Both the position numbers and the translations under genes were made by a program. Below, in pieces: positions 29,594-39,069 of a DNA stretch of 64,000 nt. Numbering within the stretch: the first letter of the stretch is position 1; every line of letters begins with the position of its first letter. The DNA is from an uncultured Microbulbifer sp. Its GTDB lineage: Bacteria; Pseudomonadota; Gammaproteobacteria; Pseudomonadales; Cellvibrionaceae. The stretch lies in contig NZ_CANMKV010000013.1 of assembly GCF_947498635.1 (NCBI RefSeq), forward strand, positions 45,613 to 109,612, given 5' to 3'. The notes below the pieces were generated by a model that was not told the origin of the DNA, ran no database searches, and saw only the letters and a program-made list of their open reading frames with translations.

Positions 29594-30113
29594 GTCCAAT
29601 CTGTTACTCGGCCACCCCTGGCGCTGGTACTGGCTGGCTCTAGTGGTTGTGGCCCTGGATGTCGCCACTAAAGTGTGGGCCGTGGACGAGTTTATGCGTG
29701 GCCCGGCGATGCAAATTATTCCGGGGTTTCTCCAGTTCACCTATGCGGAAAATTACGGCGCCGCTTTTAGCTTTCTGGCCGATGCCGGTGGCTGGCAGCG
29801 TTGGTTTTTCGGTGTGATCGCCCTGGGCTTTAGTATTGTCGTCACCATTTGGTTGTGGCGTTTGCCGTCGTTGAAGCGTTGGGAGCCTTGTGCTCTGGCC
29901 CTGATCCTGGGTGGTGCCCTCGGCAACCTGTGGGATCGTATCCTGCTGGGCTATGTACGGGATTTTATTTCCGTGTACTACGGTAGCTGGCACTTCCCAG
30001 TATTTAATGTGGCGGACATGGGTATCAGTATCGGCGCGGCCATGCTGGTTATAGAGTTGCTTTTTTTTGCGGAAAAAGACGGCGACAAGACAAAAAATAA
30101 CGCGGAAGTTTAA
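29586..30113 (+). CDS. lspA: Lipoprotein signal peptidase (signal peptidase II)
   Basis: 175 residues with four membrane segments. The two catalytic aspartates lie in the conserved [16 protein letters not shown] and [11 protein letters not shown] motifs. It cleaves diacylated prolipoproteins, such as BamD at 43963. It overlaps ileS by 8 bases, a coupled arrangement seen in most gammaproteobacteria. Confidence 0.96.
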   Translation: MPKSNLLLGHPWRWYWLALVVVALDVATKVWAVDEFMRGPAMQIIPGFLQFTYAENYGAAFSFLADAGGWQRWFFGVIALGFSIVVTIWLWRLPSLKRWEPCALALILGGALGNLWDRILLGYVRDFISVYYGSWHFPVFNVADMGISIGAAMLVIELLFFAEKDGDKTKNNAEV

Positions 30114-30119
30114 CGAATT

Positions 30120-30560
30120 ATGAGTAATGGCGTTATCGGCGAGCACAGTCGCGTAACCTTGCACTTCAGCCTGAAGATGGATGATGGTACCGAAGTGGAC
30201 TCCACCTTCAAAGGTGATCCCGCCTCGTTTAGTGTGGGTGATGGCAGTCTTTTACCGGGTTTTGAGAAAGCCCTGTTTGGCCTCAAGGCTGGCGACGAGG
30301 CGGAAATTGAAATTCCCCCTGAACTCGGTTTTGGCCAGCGCAATCCTTCTAATATGCAGAAAGTTCGCCGCGACAGCTTCTCTCCGGATATTGAATTGGA
30401 GCCGGGCTTGGTCGTGTCCTTCGACAATGGCGGCGGTGAGCTGCCCGGAGTGATCCGCGAGATTGAGGACGACCAAGTGACTGTCGACTTTAATCACCCT
30501 CTGGCGGGTCAGACATTGAGCTTCCACGTAAAAATTATCGCGGTGGATTCGATTCAATAG
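30120..30560 (+). CDS. fkpB: FKBP-type peptidyl-prolyl isomerase (FkpB/SlpA)
   Basis: 146 residues. FKBP core VTLHFSLKMDDGTEVDST and LLPGFEKALFGLKAGDEAEI, with the inserted flap domain (LGFGQRNPSNMQKV) typical of SlyD/SlpA, and the closing VDFNHPLAGQTLSFHVKI. It is a cytoplasmic prolyl isomerase/chaperone. The lspA-fkpB-ispH order is conserved in gammaproteobacteria. Confidence 0.94.
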   Translation: MSNGVIGEHSRVTLHFSLKMDDGTEVDSTFKGDPASFSVGDGSLLPGFEKALFGLKAGDEAEIEIPPELGFGQRNPSNMQKVRRDSFSPDIELEPGLVVSFDNGGGELPGVIREIEDDQVTVDFNHPLAGQTLSFHVKIIAVDSIQ

Positions 30561-30612
30561 AATCGGCGTTTTCACACATTGAGCAGATAACCGAGAGAGT
30601 GTTGAAGTAAAG

Positions 30613-31545
30613 ATGCAAATCCGACTGGCTAATCCCCGCGGCTTCTGTGCCGGTGTCGATCGCGCGATCGATATCGTCAACCGCGCCCTGGATGTCTTTG
30701 GCGCACCGATCTATGTGCGCCACGAGGTGGTGCACAATAAGTTTGTGGTGGAGAGCCTGCGCGAACGCGGCGCTGTGTTCGTGGATGAGCTGGAGGAGGT
30801 GCCCGATGACGTTATCGTTATTTTCAGTGCACACGGCGTTTCCAAGGCCGTACAGCGGCAAGCGGAAGATCGCCATCTGCGTGTGTTTGACGCCACCTGT
30901 CCTCTGGTTACCAAGGTGCATATCGAGGTTAGCAAGTTCAGCAGTGATGGCGCCGAGTGCATATTGATTGGCCACGCCGGGCACCCGGAGGTGGAGGGTA
31001 CTATGGGCCAGTATGACGGCTCCGCCGGCGGCGCTATCTATCTGGTCGAGGACGAAGACGATGTGGCCAGGCTGCAGGTGAAAGACGTGAACAATCTCGC
31101 CTATGTCACCCAGACCACGCTCTCGATGGACGATACCGCGCGTGTGATCGACGCGCTGCGCCAGCGCTTCCCCAATATCCGCGGTCCACGCAAGGACGAT
31201 ATCTGCTACGCCACCCAAAACCGCCAGGATGCAGTTCGCCAGCTCGCCCTGGAGAGTGACTTGGTACTGGTGGTGGGCAGCCCCAACAGCTCCAACTCCA
31301 ATCGTCTACGCGAATTGGCCGAGCGCTGTGGCGCCGATGCCAAATTGATCGACGGCGCCAGAGATATCGATGCCGGCTGGCTCACCGGTAAAAGCTCCAT
31401 CGGCATCACCGCCGGCGCCTCGGCACCGGAAGTGCTGGTACAGGAAGTGATTACCAAGCTGCAACAGCTTGGTGCCAGCTTGCCGAAGGAGATGGATGGT
31501 CGAGAGGAAAATATCCGTTTTTCTCTGCCTAAGGAGTTGCGCTAA
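30613..31545 (+). CDS. ispH: 4-hydroxy-3-methylbut-2-enyl diphosphate reductase
   Basis: 310 residues. The three cysteines that hold the Fe-S cluster are present: Cys12 in [10 protein letters not shown], one in [11 protein letters not shown] near residue 96 and one in [11 protein letters not shown] near residue 197. It catalyses the last step of the MEP pathway, giving IPP and DMAPP, which ispB at 14947 uses. It ends the housekeeping cluster; an AT-rich pilin block starts 356 bases later. Confidence 0.97.
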   Translation: MQIRLANPRGFCAGVDRAIDIVNRALDVFGAPIYVRHEVVHNKFVVESLRERGAVFVDELEEVPDDVIVIFSAHGVSKAVQRQAEDRHLRVFDATCPLVTKVHIEVSKFSSDGAECILIGHAGHPEVEGTMGQYDGSAGGAIYLVEDEDDVARLQVKDVNNLAYVTQTTLSMDDTARVIDALRQRFPNIRGPRKDDICYATQNRQDAVRQLALESDLVLVVGSPNSSNSNRLRELAERCGADAKLIDGARDIDAGWLTGKSSIGITAGASAPEVLVQEVITKLQQLGASLPKEMDGREENIRFSLPKELR

Positions 31546-31901
31546 GGCGCCGCTCCTTCTTGTTACTGTTTTTTGATCTCAACCCTCTCCCTCACTTTCT
31601 CTTTAGTTTTACTCCCGCCCATCGCCTCTGTGTAACCGCTTGTCAGTAGTGGCCTCAAACATCGACATCTTCACTTTTAATGGCGTCATTAACTGGTATA
31701 TATACGATATATATAGAAATGTAAGTTAAAGCGAAGACCTGTTTAACCGGTGCGCGTCTTTTAGTCGGAGTACCTTAGAATCGACACCAAATTTCAAAGC
31801 ATGTCAAATACAAGACAGTTTAATTGTACGTTGCATTGATATGTGGGTATGGGTTTAGGGTCTGACAGTTTTATAGTTTTCTAAATTTTGAGTAAAGCGG
31901 T
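31546..31901 (+). other. Intergenic region before the minor-pilin operon
   Basis: No credible gene. It holds an AT-rich inverted repeat (ATATATA-CGA-TATATAT, 31698-31714) and, at 31635-31644, ACCGCTTGTC, which matches 8 of 10 bases of the AlgR box ACCGTTCGTC of Pseudomonas. The region marks a visible drop in GC. The operon promoter should lie here, but I cannot pick one with confidence. Confidence 0.4.
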
Positions 31902-32441
31902 ATGAATAAGCTTGGACGTACTAACGGGTTTACTTTAATTGAGTTGATGGTGGTAATCACTGTGCTGGGGATTGTAACTGCGCTAGCAGTTCCATCTTTT
32001 AGCACATTAATAGAAAACAATCGTATGTCAACTATGACTAATGATTTGAATAGTACTTTACAGTTTGCGCGATCTGAAGCCGTGCGCCGTAAAGGAGACG
32101 TTCGAGTGAGCGCCGTCGATGGTGATATTGGTAAGGGGCTCCGAGTATGGATTGATGATGGTAGCGGAGATTTTGGCGATGACGATATTGAACTGCGTGT
32201 TTTGAGTGTCAATCTTGGTGGTCTTGATCTGTCAGTAACAGTGGACGATGCCTCAAAATCAAATATCGACTTTTCTTTTAATGCTCGGGGGGAGAGAAGC
32301 CTGGATGGAACCTTGGTGTTAGGGCTATGTGATAGTCGACAGGGGGATTATGGGCGTAAGTTGGAGTTACTGGCCTCTGGGGCTCTTAGGTTAACAAAAA
32401 ACATTACCTGCAATAGTGGTGGAGGAATACCTAGTGTTTGA
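31902..32441 (+). CDS. fimT: Type IV minor pseudopilin FimT/FimU (GspH family)
   Basis: 179 residues. The prepilin leader MNKLGRTNG is cut before FTLIELMVVITVLGIV, with Glu at +5, by the prepilin peptidase PilD. The rest matches GspH/FimT (SEAVRRKGDVRVS, FNARGE, GLCDSRQGDYGRKLEL). It is a minor pilin at the pilus tip that primes assembly and, in relatives, can bind DNA. It heads a plus-strand operon with pilV, pilW, pilX, pilY1 and probably pilE. Confidence 0.85.
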   Translation: MNKLGRTNGFTLIELMVVITVLGIVTALAVPSFSTLIENNRMSTMTNDLNSTLQFARSEAVRRKGDVRVSAVDGDIGKGLRVWIDDGSGDFGDDDIELRVLSVNLGGLDLSVTVDDASKSNIDFSFNARGERSLDGTLVLGLCDSRQGDYGRKLELLASGALRLTKNITCNSGGGIPSV

Positions 32442-32958
32442 TCAGCGTGGAGCAACCCTAATAGAAATTTTAGTTTCTATTCTGGTTTTGGCAATTGGAT
32501 TACTAGGTTTGGCGGCCACACAAATGATGAGTCTGAAGAATGGTAATGGTTCGCACCATCGCTATATGGCAGCGCTTGCCGCACAGGAAATTATTGAGCG
32601 AATGAGAGCCAATCCAGTTGGTTTTAAGTCAGGAGACTATGATGGTAATCATGGATTGAGTGTAGATCTTGCTGGAGAAGACGATGATATTTCCGGGGGA
32701 GCGCCGTCCACAGATAATAATAGTTTAACTCCAGATTGCAGTAGCAAATGTACACCTTCAGAGCTATCAGACCTTGATATTTATGAGTGGGAAAACTTAC
32801 TTTCAAGTAATTTTCCTTCCGCTACAGGGAGTATCAAGAGTGATGCTGGAGAGGTTAAAGTTACGATTACTTGGAAAGAACAGCATACTGGGAAGAGTTA
32901 TGGTGGTAGTTCTGGAAATCTGGATGACGCTACCTTTGAGATGAGCGTGGAGTTATAG
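32434..32958 (+). CDS. pilV: Type IV pilus minor pilin PilV
   Basis: 174 residues from the GTG at 32434, which has GGAGG 8 bases upstream and gives a short leader MFDQRG before ATLIEILVSILVLAIGLLGLA. Glu is at +5. The motif AALAAQEIIERMRANP is characteristic of PilV. It overlaps fimT by 8 bases. An earlier in-frame GTG at 32416 would overlap fimT more and has no better ribosome-binding site. Confidence 0.87.
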   Translation: MFDQRGATLIEILVSILVLAIGLLGLAATQMMSLKNGNGSHHRYMAALAAQEIIERMRANPVGFKSGDYDGNHGLSVDLAGEDDDISGGAPSTDNNSLTPDCSSKCTPSELSDLDIYEWENLLSSNFPSATGSIKSDAGEVKVTITWKEQHTGKSYGGSSGNLDDATFEMSVEL

Positions 32959-32961
32959 ATT

Positions 32962-33981
32962 ATGATTTATTTATCTTTACAGCGCGGCCTTTCATTAATT
33001 GAGTTGATGATTGGTATTCTATTAAGTTCTCTTTTGTTACTTGGTGTGCTGCAAATATTTCAAAGTAATAATGACACCTTGAAGATGCAGAATGGATTCG
33101 CCAGGGTGCAGGAGAGCGGGCGTTTTGCGGTAGATATGTTTGGTAGAGAAGTTCGACAAGCCGGTTTTTGGGGCTGTGCAGAAAAGGATGATATAGGAAA
33201 GCTGCTAAAAACTGATGATGAATTTCTTAAGAATATAGGTTCTAACGGTATTCTTGGGGTGGAGAGTGCCTCCAGCACAAAAAAAGTCGGGGAAAAGGAA
33301 GTGGCACTTGGTACCGATGTGCTCATTCTCAGTGGCGCAGAAGATGCCTGTGGAGGCAAAGGGAAAATGCTGAATGGCGTGAGTGATAGTGATGTAATTG
33401 TGACAGAAAATTGTCCCATTGAAGCTGGTGATATTGTGCTGGTGTCGAATTGTCTGTCTGGGAGCGCCTTTACGGTAACCGGGATTACTGTTGATGGAAC
33501 GTCTAAAAATAAAAAACTGAAGTATGAAAAAGGTAAAATTGCTGAAGGCTGGATTGAGAATGAAAGTGATACTTTTGGTCTGGATAAAAAATATGGTGCG
33601 GATTCAAAAATATTGACGCCCTACCAAAGAACGTTTTTCATTTCCGAAGGGGCACCGGGTAGTAAATCTTTATTCGTCCAGGAGCATGAAGGTAAGCCTC
33701 AGGAGCTTGTTCCTGGAGTGGAAGACATGCAGGTATCTTATGGTTTGGATACTACAGACAGTGGAATAGTTGATAAATGGCAAATAGCTGGCGCTGATGA
33801 TGTCATGGCTAAGGTGGTTGCAGTAAAAATAGAGCTCGTAATCTCGAGTGATAGTGATTCTGGTGCAAATAGCCAAACTATCACGCGCTTGGATGGCACA
33901 TCCTATGAGCCGGATGCAGATGGTAAATTGAGAAAGTTATATGTAGCCACTATTAAGGTGCGCAATAGGGGGAGTATGTAA
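32962..33981 (+). CDS. pilW: Type IV pilus minor pilin PilW
   Basis: 339 residues. Leader MIYLSLQRG precedes LSLIELMIGILLSSLLLLG (Glu at +5). The family motif GRFAVDMFGREVRQAGFWGC follows near residue 50. Large periplasmic domain, normal size for PilW. It starts 3 bases after pilV and its last base is the first of the pilX start codon. Confidence 0.87.
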   Translation: MIYLSLQRGLSLIELMIGILLSSLLLLGVLQIFQSNNDTLKMQNGFARVQESGRFAVDMFGREVRQAGFWGCAEKDDIGKLLKTDDEFLKNIGSNGILGVESASSTKKVGEKEVALGTDVLILSGAEDACGGKGKMLNGVSDSDVIVTENCPIEAGDIVLVSNCLSGSAFTVTGITVDGTSKNKKLKYEKGKIAEGWIENESDTFGLDKKYGADSKILTPYQRTFFISEGAPGSKSLFVQEHEGKPQELVPGVEDMQVSYGLDTTDSGIVDKWQIAGADDVMAKVVAVKIELVISSDSDSGANSQTITRLDGTSYEPDADGKLRKLYVATIKVRNRGSM

Positions 33982-34514
33982 TGAGATGTTTGAAAAAGGA
34001 GCAGGGTGCCGTATTGATGGTTAGCCTGATTATTCTTTTGGTTTTAACTCTCATAGGTATTTCAGGTGCCCGTAGTGTTTTGATGAGTGAACGTATGACC
34101 TCTGCTTCGAGGGACGCTAAGGTTGCTTTGGAAGTGGCAGAATCTATGGCCAGGCTTGGAGAAAAAGAAATAGAAGGCCTGGTTAAAATTAGTAATTTTG
34201 GTTCGGTAAATTGGCAGCATAATGAAGGGGAGGGACCTGAGGATATTTTTTCTGAGGACACCTGGAAAGATACTAATTCAACTTCTAAGCAAGTCTCCAT
34301 GCTGGATCCTGCAGGCAATAAAATATCTGGGCGTATGTATATCGAACGTTTTGGCTTGGCGGCAGGTGAATCTAATGTTGATGACGTGGATTTGAGTTCA
34401 GGGAGTACAGGGGGGGATGATACGACGGTCTACGTGTTTAAAATTGTGAGTCGTGGTGTCAGTGTTAGTGGTACGGAGAGAATTATTGTGACTCTGTATG
34501 GTAAGGAATTCTAA
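33981..34514 (+). CDS. pilX: Type IV pilus minor pilin PilX
   Basis: 177 residues. Leader MRCLKKEQG is followed by AVLMVSLIILLVLTLIGISG and the RSVLMSERMTSASRD segment usual in PilX. Position +5 is Val instead of Glu, as in some PilX/GspK proteins that sit at the very tip of the pseudopilus complex. It overlaps pilW by one base and precedes pilY1 by 11 bases. Confidence 0.83.
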   Translation: MRCLKKEQGAVLMVSLIILLVLTLIGISGARSVLMSERMTSASRDAKVALEVAESMARLGEKEIEGLVKISNFGSVNWQHNEGEGPEDIFSEDTWKDTNSTSKQVSMLDPAGNKISGRMYIERFGLAAGESNVDDVDLSSGSTGGDDTTVYVFKIVSRGVSVSGTERIIVTLYGKEF

Positions 34515-34525
34515 GGGGCGGTGTT

Positions 34526-37500
34526 ATGAAATTAAAAAAACAATATAAGAAGAAAGTTATTTTACGTTCATTGAATATTGCTTTGTTGCTACTGATATCC
34601 TCTGAGCTTTCTGCTGCGCCAGGTAATTTATCGGATGTGCCACTCTATTCGCGCGGTTCCGCTGAGCCAAATATTATGTTTGTCTTGGATTCATCTAGGT
34701 CTATGCAAGGAATAGTTTATCCACCTTCAGAATATGATGGAGATGCCACAGATAGGCCTAGCTGCTCAAATCCAGTTAATAATAGAAATGTCATGGTTAA
34801 TTTTGCTGTGCGTCTTTCGGATGGGTACACTGAGTTTAGATTGAGTGATAGCGGTAGCGAGTGGAAAGTTTGGAATACTAGTGGTAATTGTTTTCATGAT
34901 AATAAAAAATATAATGCCAGGTTGTATGCGTCAGGTTATTACTACGACAACAATAATTCCCCAGAACACTATAGGACATTGGATTCTGATAGTAATTCCG
35001 GTTATTACAGAAAAAAGGTGTCTGGAAGATTTCTAAATTGGTTTTTTTCCGAAAAGAATGCTTCGGGAAGTTATGTTGCTGATAAGTTTGTTGATGAAGA
35101 AAATAACCCAATGCGCTCTAAGGTGGACTTGCGCAAAACAGATATAATGAAAACTGCAGCAAAGGATCTGGTTTCTCAGCTGGAGGATGTGCGAATAGGC
35201 CTTATGCAGTTTAATGGGAATGAAGGCGGGAAAATGTTACAGGGCTTAACGAGCCTTACGAATGATAACCTGACTACTATTCTTGATGCGGTTGATGAAG
35301 TTGGTGCAAGTGGGAATACTCCATTGGCCGAATCATTTGCTGGCGTTGGCCGTTACTTTATTACTGGATATGAAAACCAGAACCTTATTTATAAAGATGG
35401 TGATGGAAATAATAAGTCCGAATCGGGCTCGAAAATTTTTTCAGGCGAGTCAAGTGGCGGCAATGAATCTACCATTTTAGACTGGGGAAAGGTTAGTAAA
35501 CCAGGTGATACTGTAGCTAGTAGTGCTATTCAATATTATTGCCAAAAAAGCTTTATGGTGGCACTTACTGATGGCGAGCCGACTCAGGATGATAAGGTAA
35601 GCAATATTTTAGTGGATTATGATGAAAATTGTGATTCTAATCCCGGTGAGTGTACTGATGATGAGCAGATGGATGATGTGATTAAGGCACTCTATGATAT
35701 TGATTTGCGTCCAGATTTTATAAATCCAGATAATACTCCAGCTATTAATAACATAACCAGCTACCTAATTGGCTTTGCAAACCAGGGATTGTCTGACACT
35801 GATGTAATGAAAAACGCTGGCCACCTTGGTGGGGGCGGTGTTTACTCTGCAGATAATGCATCACAGTTGCAGCTTACCTTTAATAAAATTTTTAAAGAAG
35901 TTCAGGCTATTACCGGTAGTTCAAGTTCGGTTGCTTTTAACTCAACCGTGTTGGACAGTGGCTCGGCAATTTTCGCGGCTGAGTTTCATAGTGGAAAATG
36001 GAACGGAAATTTATCAGCCTGGTCGTTAGACTCTTCAGGAAAACTTGCCCCCTCTCCTACCTGGCAGGCAGCTTCAATCCTTGATGGTGTTGCAGATGTT
36101 GATACCAGAGTAATGCTGACTTATAAGGATAATAAGGGAGTCCCTTTTACTGCTGCGGAGGTGGGAACAACGGATTCTGATCATACCAAGGATCTTACAT
36201 TTTATAGTTATATAACAAATGCCGTAGATGATGGGAGAGTATCGGATCGAATTGATTTTTTACGTGGCGATCGCTCTAATGAGGGCGATGAGGAAGGTGA
36301 GTTTCGGGAGCGTGAAAGTCGTTTAGGGGATATAGTGAATTCCACACCGGCTTACGTGGGTGCACCGAATGCCGGCTGGGCTGATGCATCTTTCTCCGAA
36401 AGTGAATCTTATGCCGCATTTCAGGTTGAAAAGAAAAATCGAACTCCAGTAGTCTATGTCGGTGCTAATGATGGATTTCTGCATGGCTTTAATGCCAATA
36501 TGGATACGACGAACTCACCCAGTGCGGGAAGGGAGTTGATAGCCTATTCACCATCTATCCTGCTTAGTGAAGTCTACGACGAGGGATTGCATCCTCTAAG
36601 CTCTCAATACTACGATCATAAATTTTATGTTGATGGTACGCCAACGGTTTCTGATGCTTATATTGATGGAAGTTGGAAAACTGTTTTGGTTGGGGGGTTA
36701 AACGCAGGAGGAAAGGGTTATTATGCCCTGAATATTACAGACCCTGAAACCTTTAGTGAAGAAAATGCCGAAAGCATTGTGATGTGGGAATTCTCAGATA
36801 AAGACAATGAAAATCAGGGCTATAGTTTTAGTCGACCACAAATAGGACGTATGGCTAATAATGAATGGGCAGCGATTTTTGGTAATGGCTATAACAGTAA
36901 GACTGGTGACGCGGGTATATTTATTGTTTATCTAGATGGTTCCGATGCTTCAACCAGTAAGTATACTTATTTGTCAACGGGGAAAGGAAGTGCTTCCAAT
37001 CAGAATGGTATGTCTACCCCAGCAATCATTGACTCTGATTTGGATGGTATTATTGATAGGATCTATGCAGGGGATCTCCAGGGTAATATGTGGGCTTTTG
37101 ATGTCTCTAATACTAATTCGAGCATGTGGTCGGTAGAAAAGAATAGTACAACAGGTTTCGCTGAACCTTTATTTACTGCTGCCGGGGAGGCAATAACTGC
37201 GCCACCCTTGGTTGTTCGAAATATAAAAGATAATGAATCTCCAGGCTTGTTGGTTTCTTTCGGTACTGGTCAGTATCTGGTTGATACAGATACGGCGGAT
37301 ACAGATGAGGGTGGTTTTTATGCGGTGTCGGATAATGGAACCTATGGTTTAGTAAAAGAAAATCTTGAAAAGCGATCATTAGTCAGGAAAACGCTTTCAG
37401 ATGGCTCCCTTCGTCGCAAAATTGATGATGAGTCTGCCGAGGTAGATTGGACCACCAAGTTCGGTTGGTATATTCCACTACAGGAAGGCGATAATGTTAA

Positions 37501-37882
37501 TGGAGGGGAGCGAGTCATTACTCGGCCATCCGTTCAGGGCCATGTTCTTTTCTTCAATACAATGATTCCCAGTGGGCAGGTGTGTTCAGCAGGTGGTAGT
37601 GGTTGGTTGATGTCTGTTGATATCTGGAGTGGAGTAGCTCCCGAGAAAGAAGTTTTTGATGGCGACGGCAGCGGCACAATTGATAGTAACGACTATGGTT
37701 ATGTAGGAGAGTATATGGCCAGTAGTAGTCCCAATGAGTCCGGGTTTATAGATAATTCCAAAACTGGTAATAAGAGCCAATTAACAGGAAACAGTGCCGG
37801 AGGAGTTGATCAGCGAGAAGTGAAAACTTATGGTGGGGGCCGAATTGGACGCTTATCCTGGGAAGAAATAACGCCCTTTTAA
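34526..37882 (+). CDS. pilY1: Type IV pilus tip adhesin/biogenesis factor PilY1
   Basis: 1118 residues. The signal peptide ends near residue 30 (SSELSA). A von Willebrand A domain carries the MIDAS motif DSSRS (Asp55, Ser57, Ser59). The C-terminal half is the PilY1 beta-propeller, with a calcium loop DSDLDGIID at residues about 836-844 that in Pseudomonas controls pilus retraction. A second EF-hand/dockerin-like loop, DGDGSGTIDSND, lies near residue 1045. PilY1 caps the pilus with the minor pilins and acts in surface sensing. Codon use is AT-rich like its pil neighbours and unlike the flanking housekeeping genes. Confidence 0.92.
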   Translation: MKLKKQYKKKVILRSLNIALLLLISSELSAAPGNLSDVPLYSRGSAEPNIMFVLDSSRSMQGIVYPPSEYDGDATDRPSCSNPVNNRNVMVNFAVRLSDGYTEFRLSDSGSEWKVWNTSGNCFHDNKKYNARLYASGYYYDNNNSPEHYRTLDSDSNSGYYRKKVSGRFLNWFFSEKNASGSYVADKFVDEENNPMRSKVDLRKTDIMKTAAKDLVSQLEDVRIGLMQFNGNEGGKMLQGLTSLTNDNLTTILDAVDEVGASGNTPLAESFAGVGRYFITGYENQNLIYKDGDGNNKSESGSKIFSGESSGGNESTILDWGKVSKPGDTVASSAIQYYCQKSFMVALTDGEPTQDDKVSNILVDYDENCDSNPGECTDDEQMDDVIKALYDIDLRPDFINPDNTPAINNITSYLIGFANQGLSDTDVMKNAGHLGGGGVYSADNASQLQLTFNKIFKEVQAITGSSSSVAFNSTVLDSGSAIFAAEFHSGKWNGNLSAWSLDSSGKLAPSPTWQAASILDGVADVDTRVMLTYKDNKGVPFTAAEVGTTDSDHTKDLTFYSYITNAVDDGRVSDRIDFLRGDRSNEGDEEGEFRERESRLGDIVNSTPAYVGAPNAGWADASFSESESYAAFQVEKKNRTPVVYVGANDGFLHGFNANMDTTNSPSAGRELIAYSPSILLSEVYDEGLHPLSSQYYDHKFYVDGTPTVSDAYIDGSWKTVLVGGLNAGGKGYYALNITDPETFSEENAESIVMWEFSDKDNENQGYSFSRPQIGRMANNEWAAIFGNGYNSKTGDAGIFIVYLDGSDASTSKYTYLSTGKGSASNQNGMSTPAIIDSDLDGIIDRIYAGDLQGNMWAFDVSNTNSSMWSVEKNSTTGFAEPLFTAAGEAITAPPLVVRNIKDNESPGLLVSFGTGQYLVDTDTADTDEGGFYAVSDNGTYGLVKENLEKRSLVRKTLSDGSLRRKIDDESAEVDWTTKFGWYIPLQEGDNVNGGERVITRPSVQGHVLFFNTMIPSGQVCSAGGSGWLMSVDIWSGVAPEKEVFDGDGSGTIDSNDYGYVGEYMASSSPNESGFIDNSKTGNKSQLTGNSAGGVDQREVKTYGGGRIGRLSWEEITPF

Positions 37883-37900
37883 CTTTGTTAGATTCTATTT

Positions 37901-37921
37901 CTGCCCAGCTTCGCTGGGCAG
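37901..37921 (+). terminator. Hairpin between pilY1 and pilE
   Basis: Perfect stem CTGCCCAGC-TTC-GCTGGGCAG. The T run comes 11 bases later rather than directly after, so it is either a weak terminator or an mRNA-stabilising/processing hairpin that sets different levels for pilY1 and pilE. Confidence 0.5.
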
Positions 37922-37952
37922 TTGCCTATAAATTTTTTTGTACCTTGAATAT

Positions 37953-38405
37953 ATGAAAAAACAAATCGGTTTTACTCTTATTGAATTGATGATTGCTGTC
38001 GCAATTGTCGGTATCCTAGCCGGAATCGCCTGGCCTGCTTATCAAGAAAATGTGCGGACTGCCAGCAGGGCAGATGCACAAGGGGCCCTGATGGGGCTTG
38101 CCCAGGCAATGGAGAAACATTTTACTGAATATGGCACCTATAAAGGTGCGGCATCAGGAGGGGGAGATACCGGTATACCAGATATTTTCCCTTCATCTTC
38201 TCCGCTGGATGGGGGAGCAAAAAAATATAACCTTAGGATTACCGCTGCAACTCAGGCTACCTATACTCTTAGAGCTACGCCTATTAATAGTCAGATCGGA
38301 AATGGCATAGTCGAGCTTCGCTCAAGTGGGACTCGTGGGTGGGATCGCGATAATGATAGTAGCATCGATGACCCGAAAGATATGTGCTGGAATAAAAGTT
38401 GTTGA
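37953..38405 (+). CDS. pilE: Type IV pilin-like protein PilE
   Basis: 150 residues from the ATG at 37953. Leader MKKQIG precedes FTLIELMIAVAIVGILAGIA (Glu at +5). The core AYQENVRTASRADAQGALMGLAQAMEKHF matches the PilE minor pilin family, and the protein ends with a cysteine pair (CWNKSC) that would form the D-region disulfide. It is last in the plus-strand pilin operon. Its stop codon is directly adjacent to the stop of the convergent fimT-like gene. Confidence 0.88.
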   Translation: MKKQIGFTLIELMIAVAIVGILAGIAWPAYQENVRTASRADAQGALMGLAQAMEKHFTEYGTYKGAASGGGDTGIPDIFPSSSPLDGGAKKYNLRITAATQATYTLRATPINSQIGNGIVELRSSGTRGWDRDNDSSIDDPKDMCWNKSC

Positions 38406-38981
38406 TTAGCTGGATTGGTGTTTTGGGCAAACTAGATCTTCCCCACTTCCATTTTCTACAATTCCATTGCCATTTTTGTCTTTTGCATAATAGGGGCGTC
38501 CAATAGCATTAAGAATTATTATCCAGCCATATTTTGCCTCGCCTGTCGCGGGGCAATAGGAAAAATTGCCACTTTGGGATGGGGTTTTCCCATCTGGCTT
38601 AAATGTAATAGAGCCCTTATTGTTAAATGCCATCCAGCTAAGAGAGGCATTACTCTTTAAGCTTTCTAGTTTTCGCTCAATTCTTTCACCAGAATCTAAC
38701 TCACCATCTTTATCCATATCTGCGAATAATAGGGCACCTCTAGACCAGTTGTCGGCACAAACGTCATTCTGCCCTTGTGGGCACAAAGTGTAATGAAGGT
38801 TTTCATTATACGCTTTAGTACGCATCAACATTAGCAGTCCAAACAATTCTTGTTGCTTCACTTTACTTTGATAACGCTTTATAAAATCAATAAAAGAGGG
38901 GAGCGCTAGTGTGATAACAAGCGCCAGTATAGTGATGCTGATCAGTAACTCTATGAGGGTAAATCCCGTTACTCTCTTCAC
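38406..38981 (-). CDS. Second FimT/GspH-type pseudopilin
   Basis: 191 residues from the GTG at 38981, preceded by GAGGAG. The leader is MKRVTG before FTLIELLISITILALVITLALP. The C-terminal part (WSRGALLFADMDKDGELDSGER, GRPYYAKDKNGNG) matches the GspH/FimT domain. It runs opposite to the pilin operon and downstream of no other minor pilin, so it probably has its own promoter. A second FimT-like protein often accompanies type IV pili; whether it substitutes for FimU or is a DNA-uptake tip protein is open. Confidence 0.8.
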   Translation of the reverse strand: MKRVTGFTLIELLISITILALVITLALPSFIDFIKRYQSKVKQQELFGLLMLMRTKAYNENLHYTLCPQGQNDVCADNWSRGALLFADMDKDGELDSGERIERKLESLKSNASLSWMAFNNKGSITFKPDGKTPSQSGNFSYCPATGEAKYGWIIILNAIGRPYYAKDKNGNGIVENGSGEDLVCPKHQSS

Positions 38982-39069
38982 GGTGCAAACTCCTCGGTTG
39001 TGAGTTTGCACTAGCATACTGCTACCCTTCTAAAAGCCAATCACAGGCGATTACGGTACGATCGTTTTA

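Noticed and set aside
31546..39060. Mobile element or prophage carrying the pilin genes
   Set aside because: No transposase, integrase, att-like repeat or tRNA edge is visible; only base composition differs.
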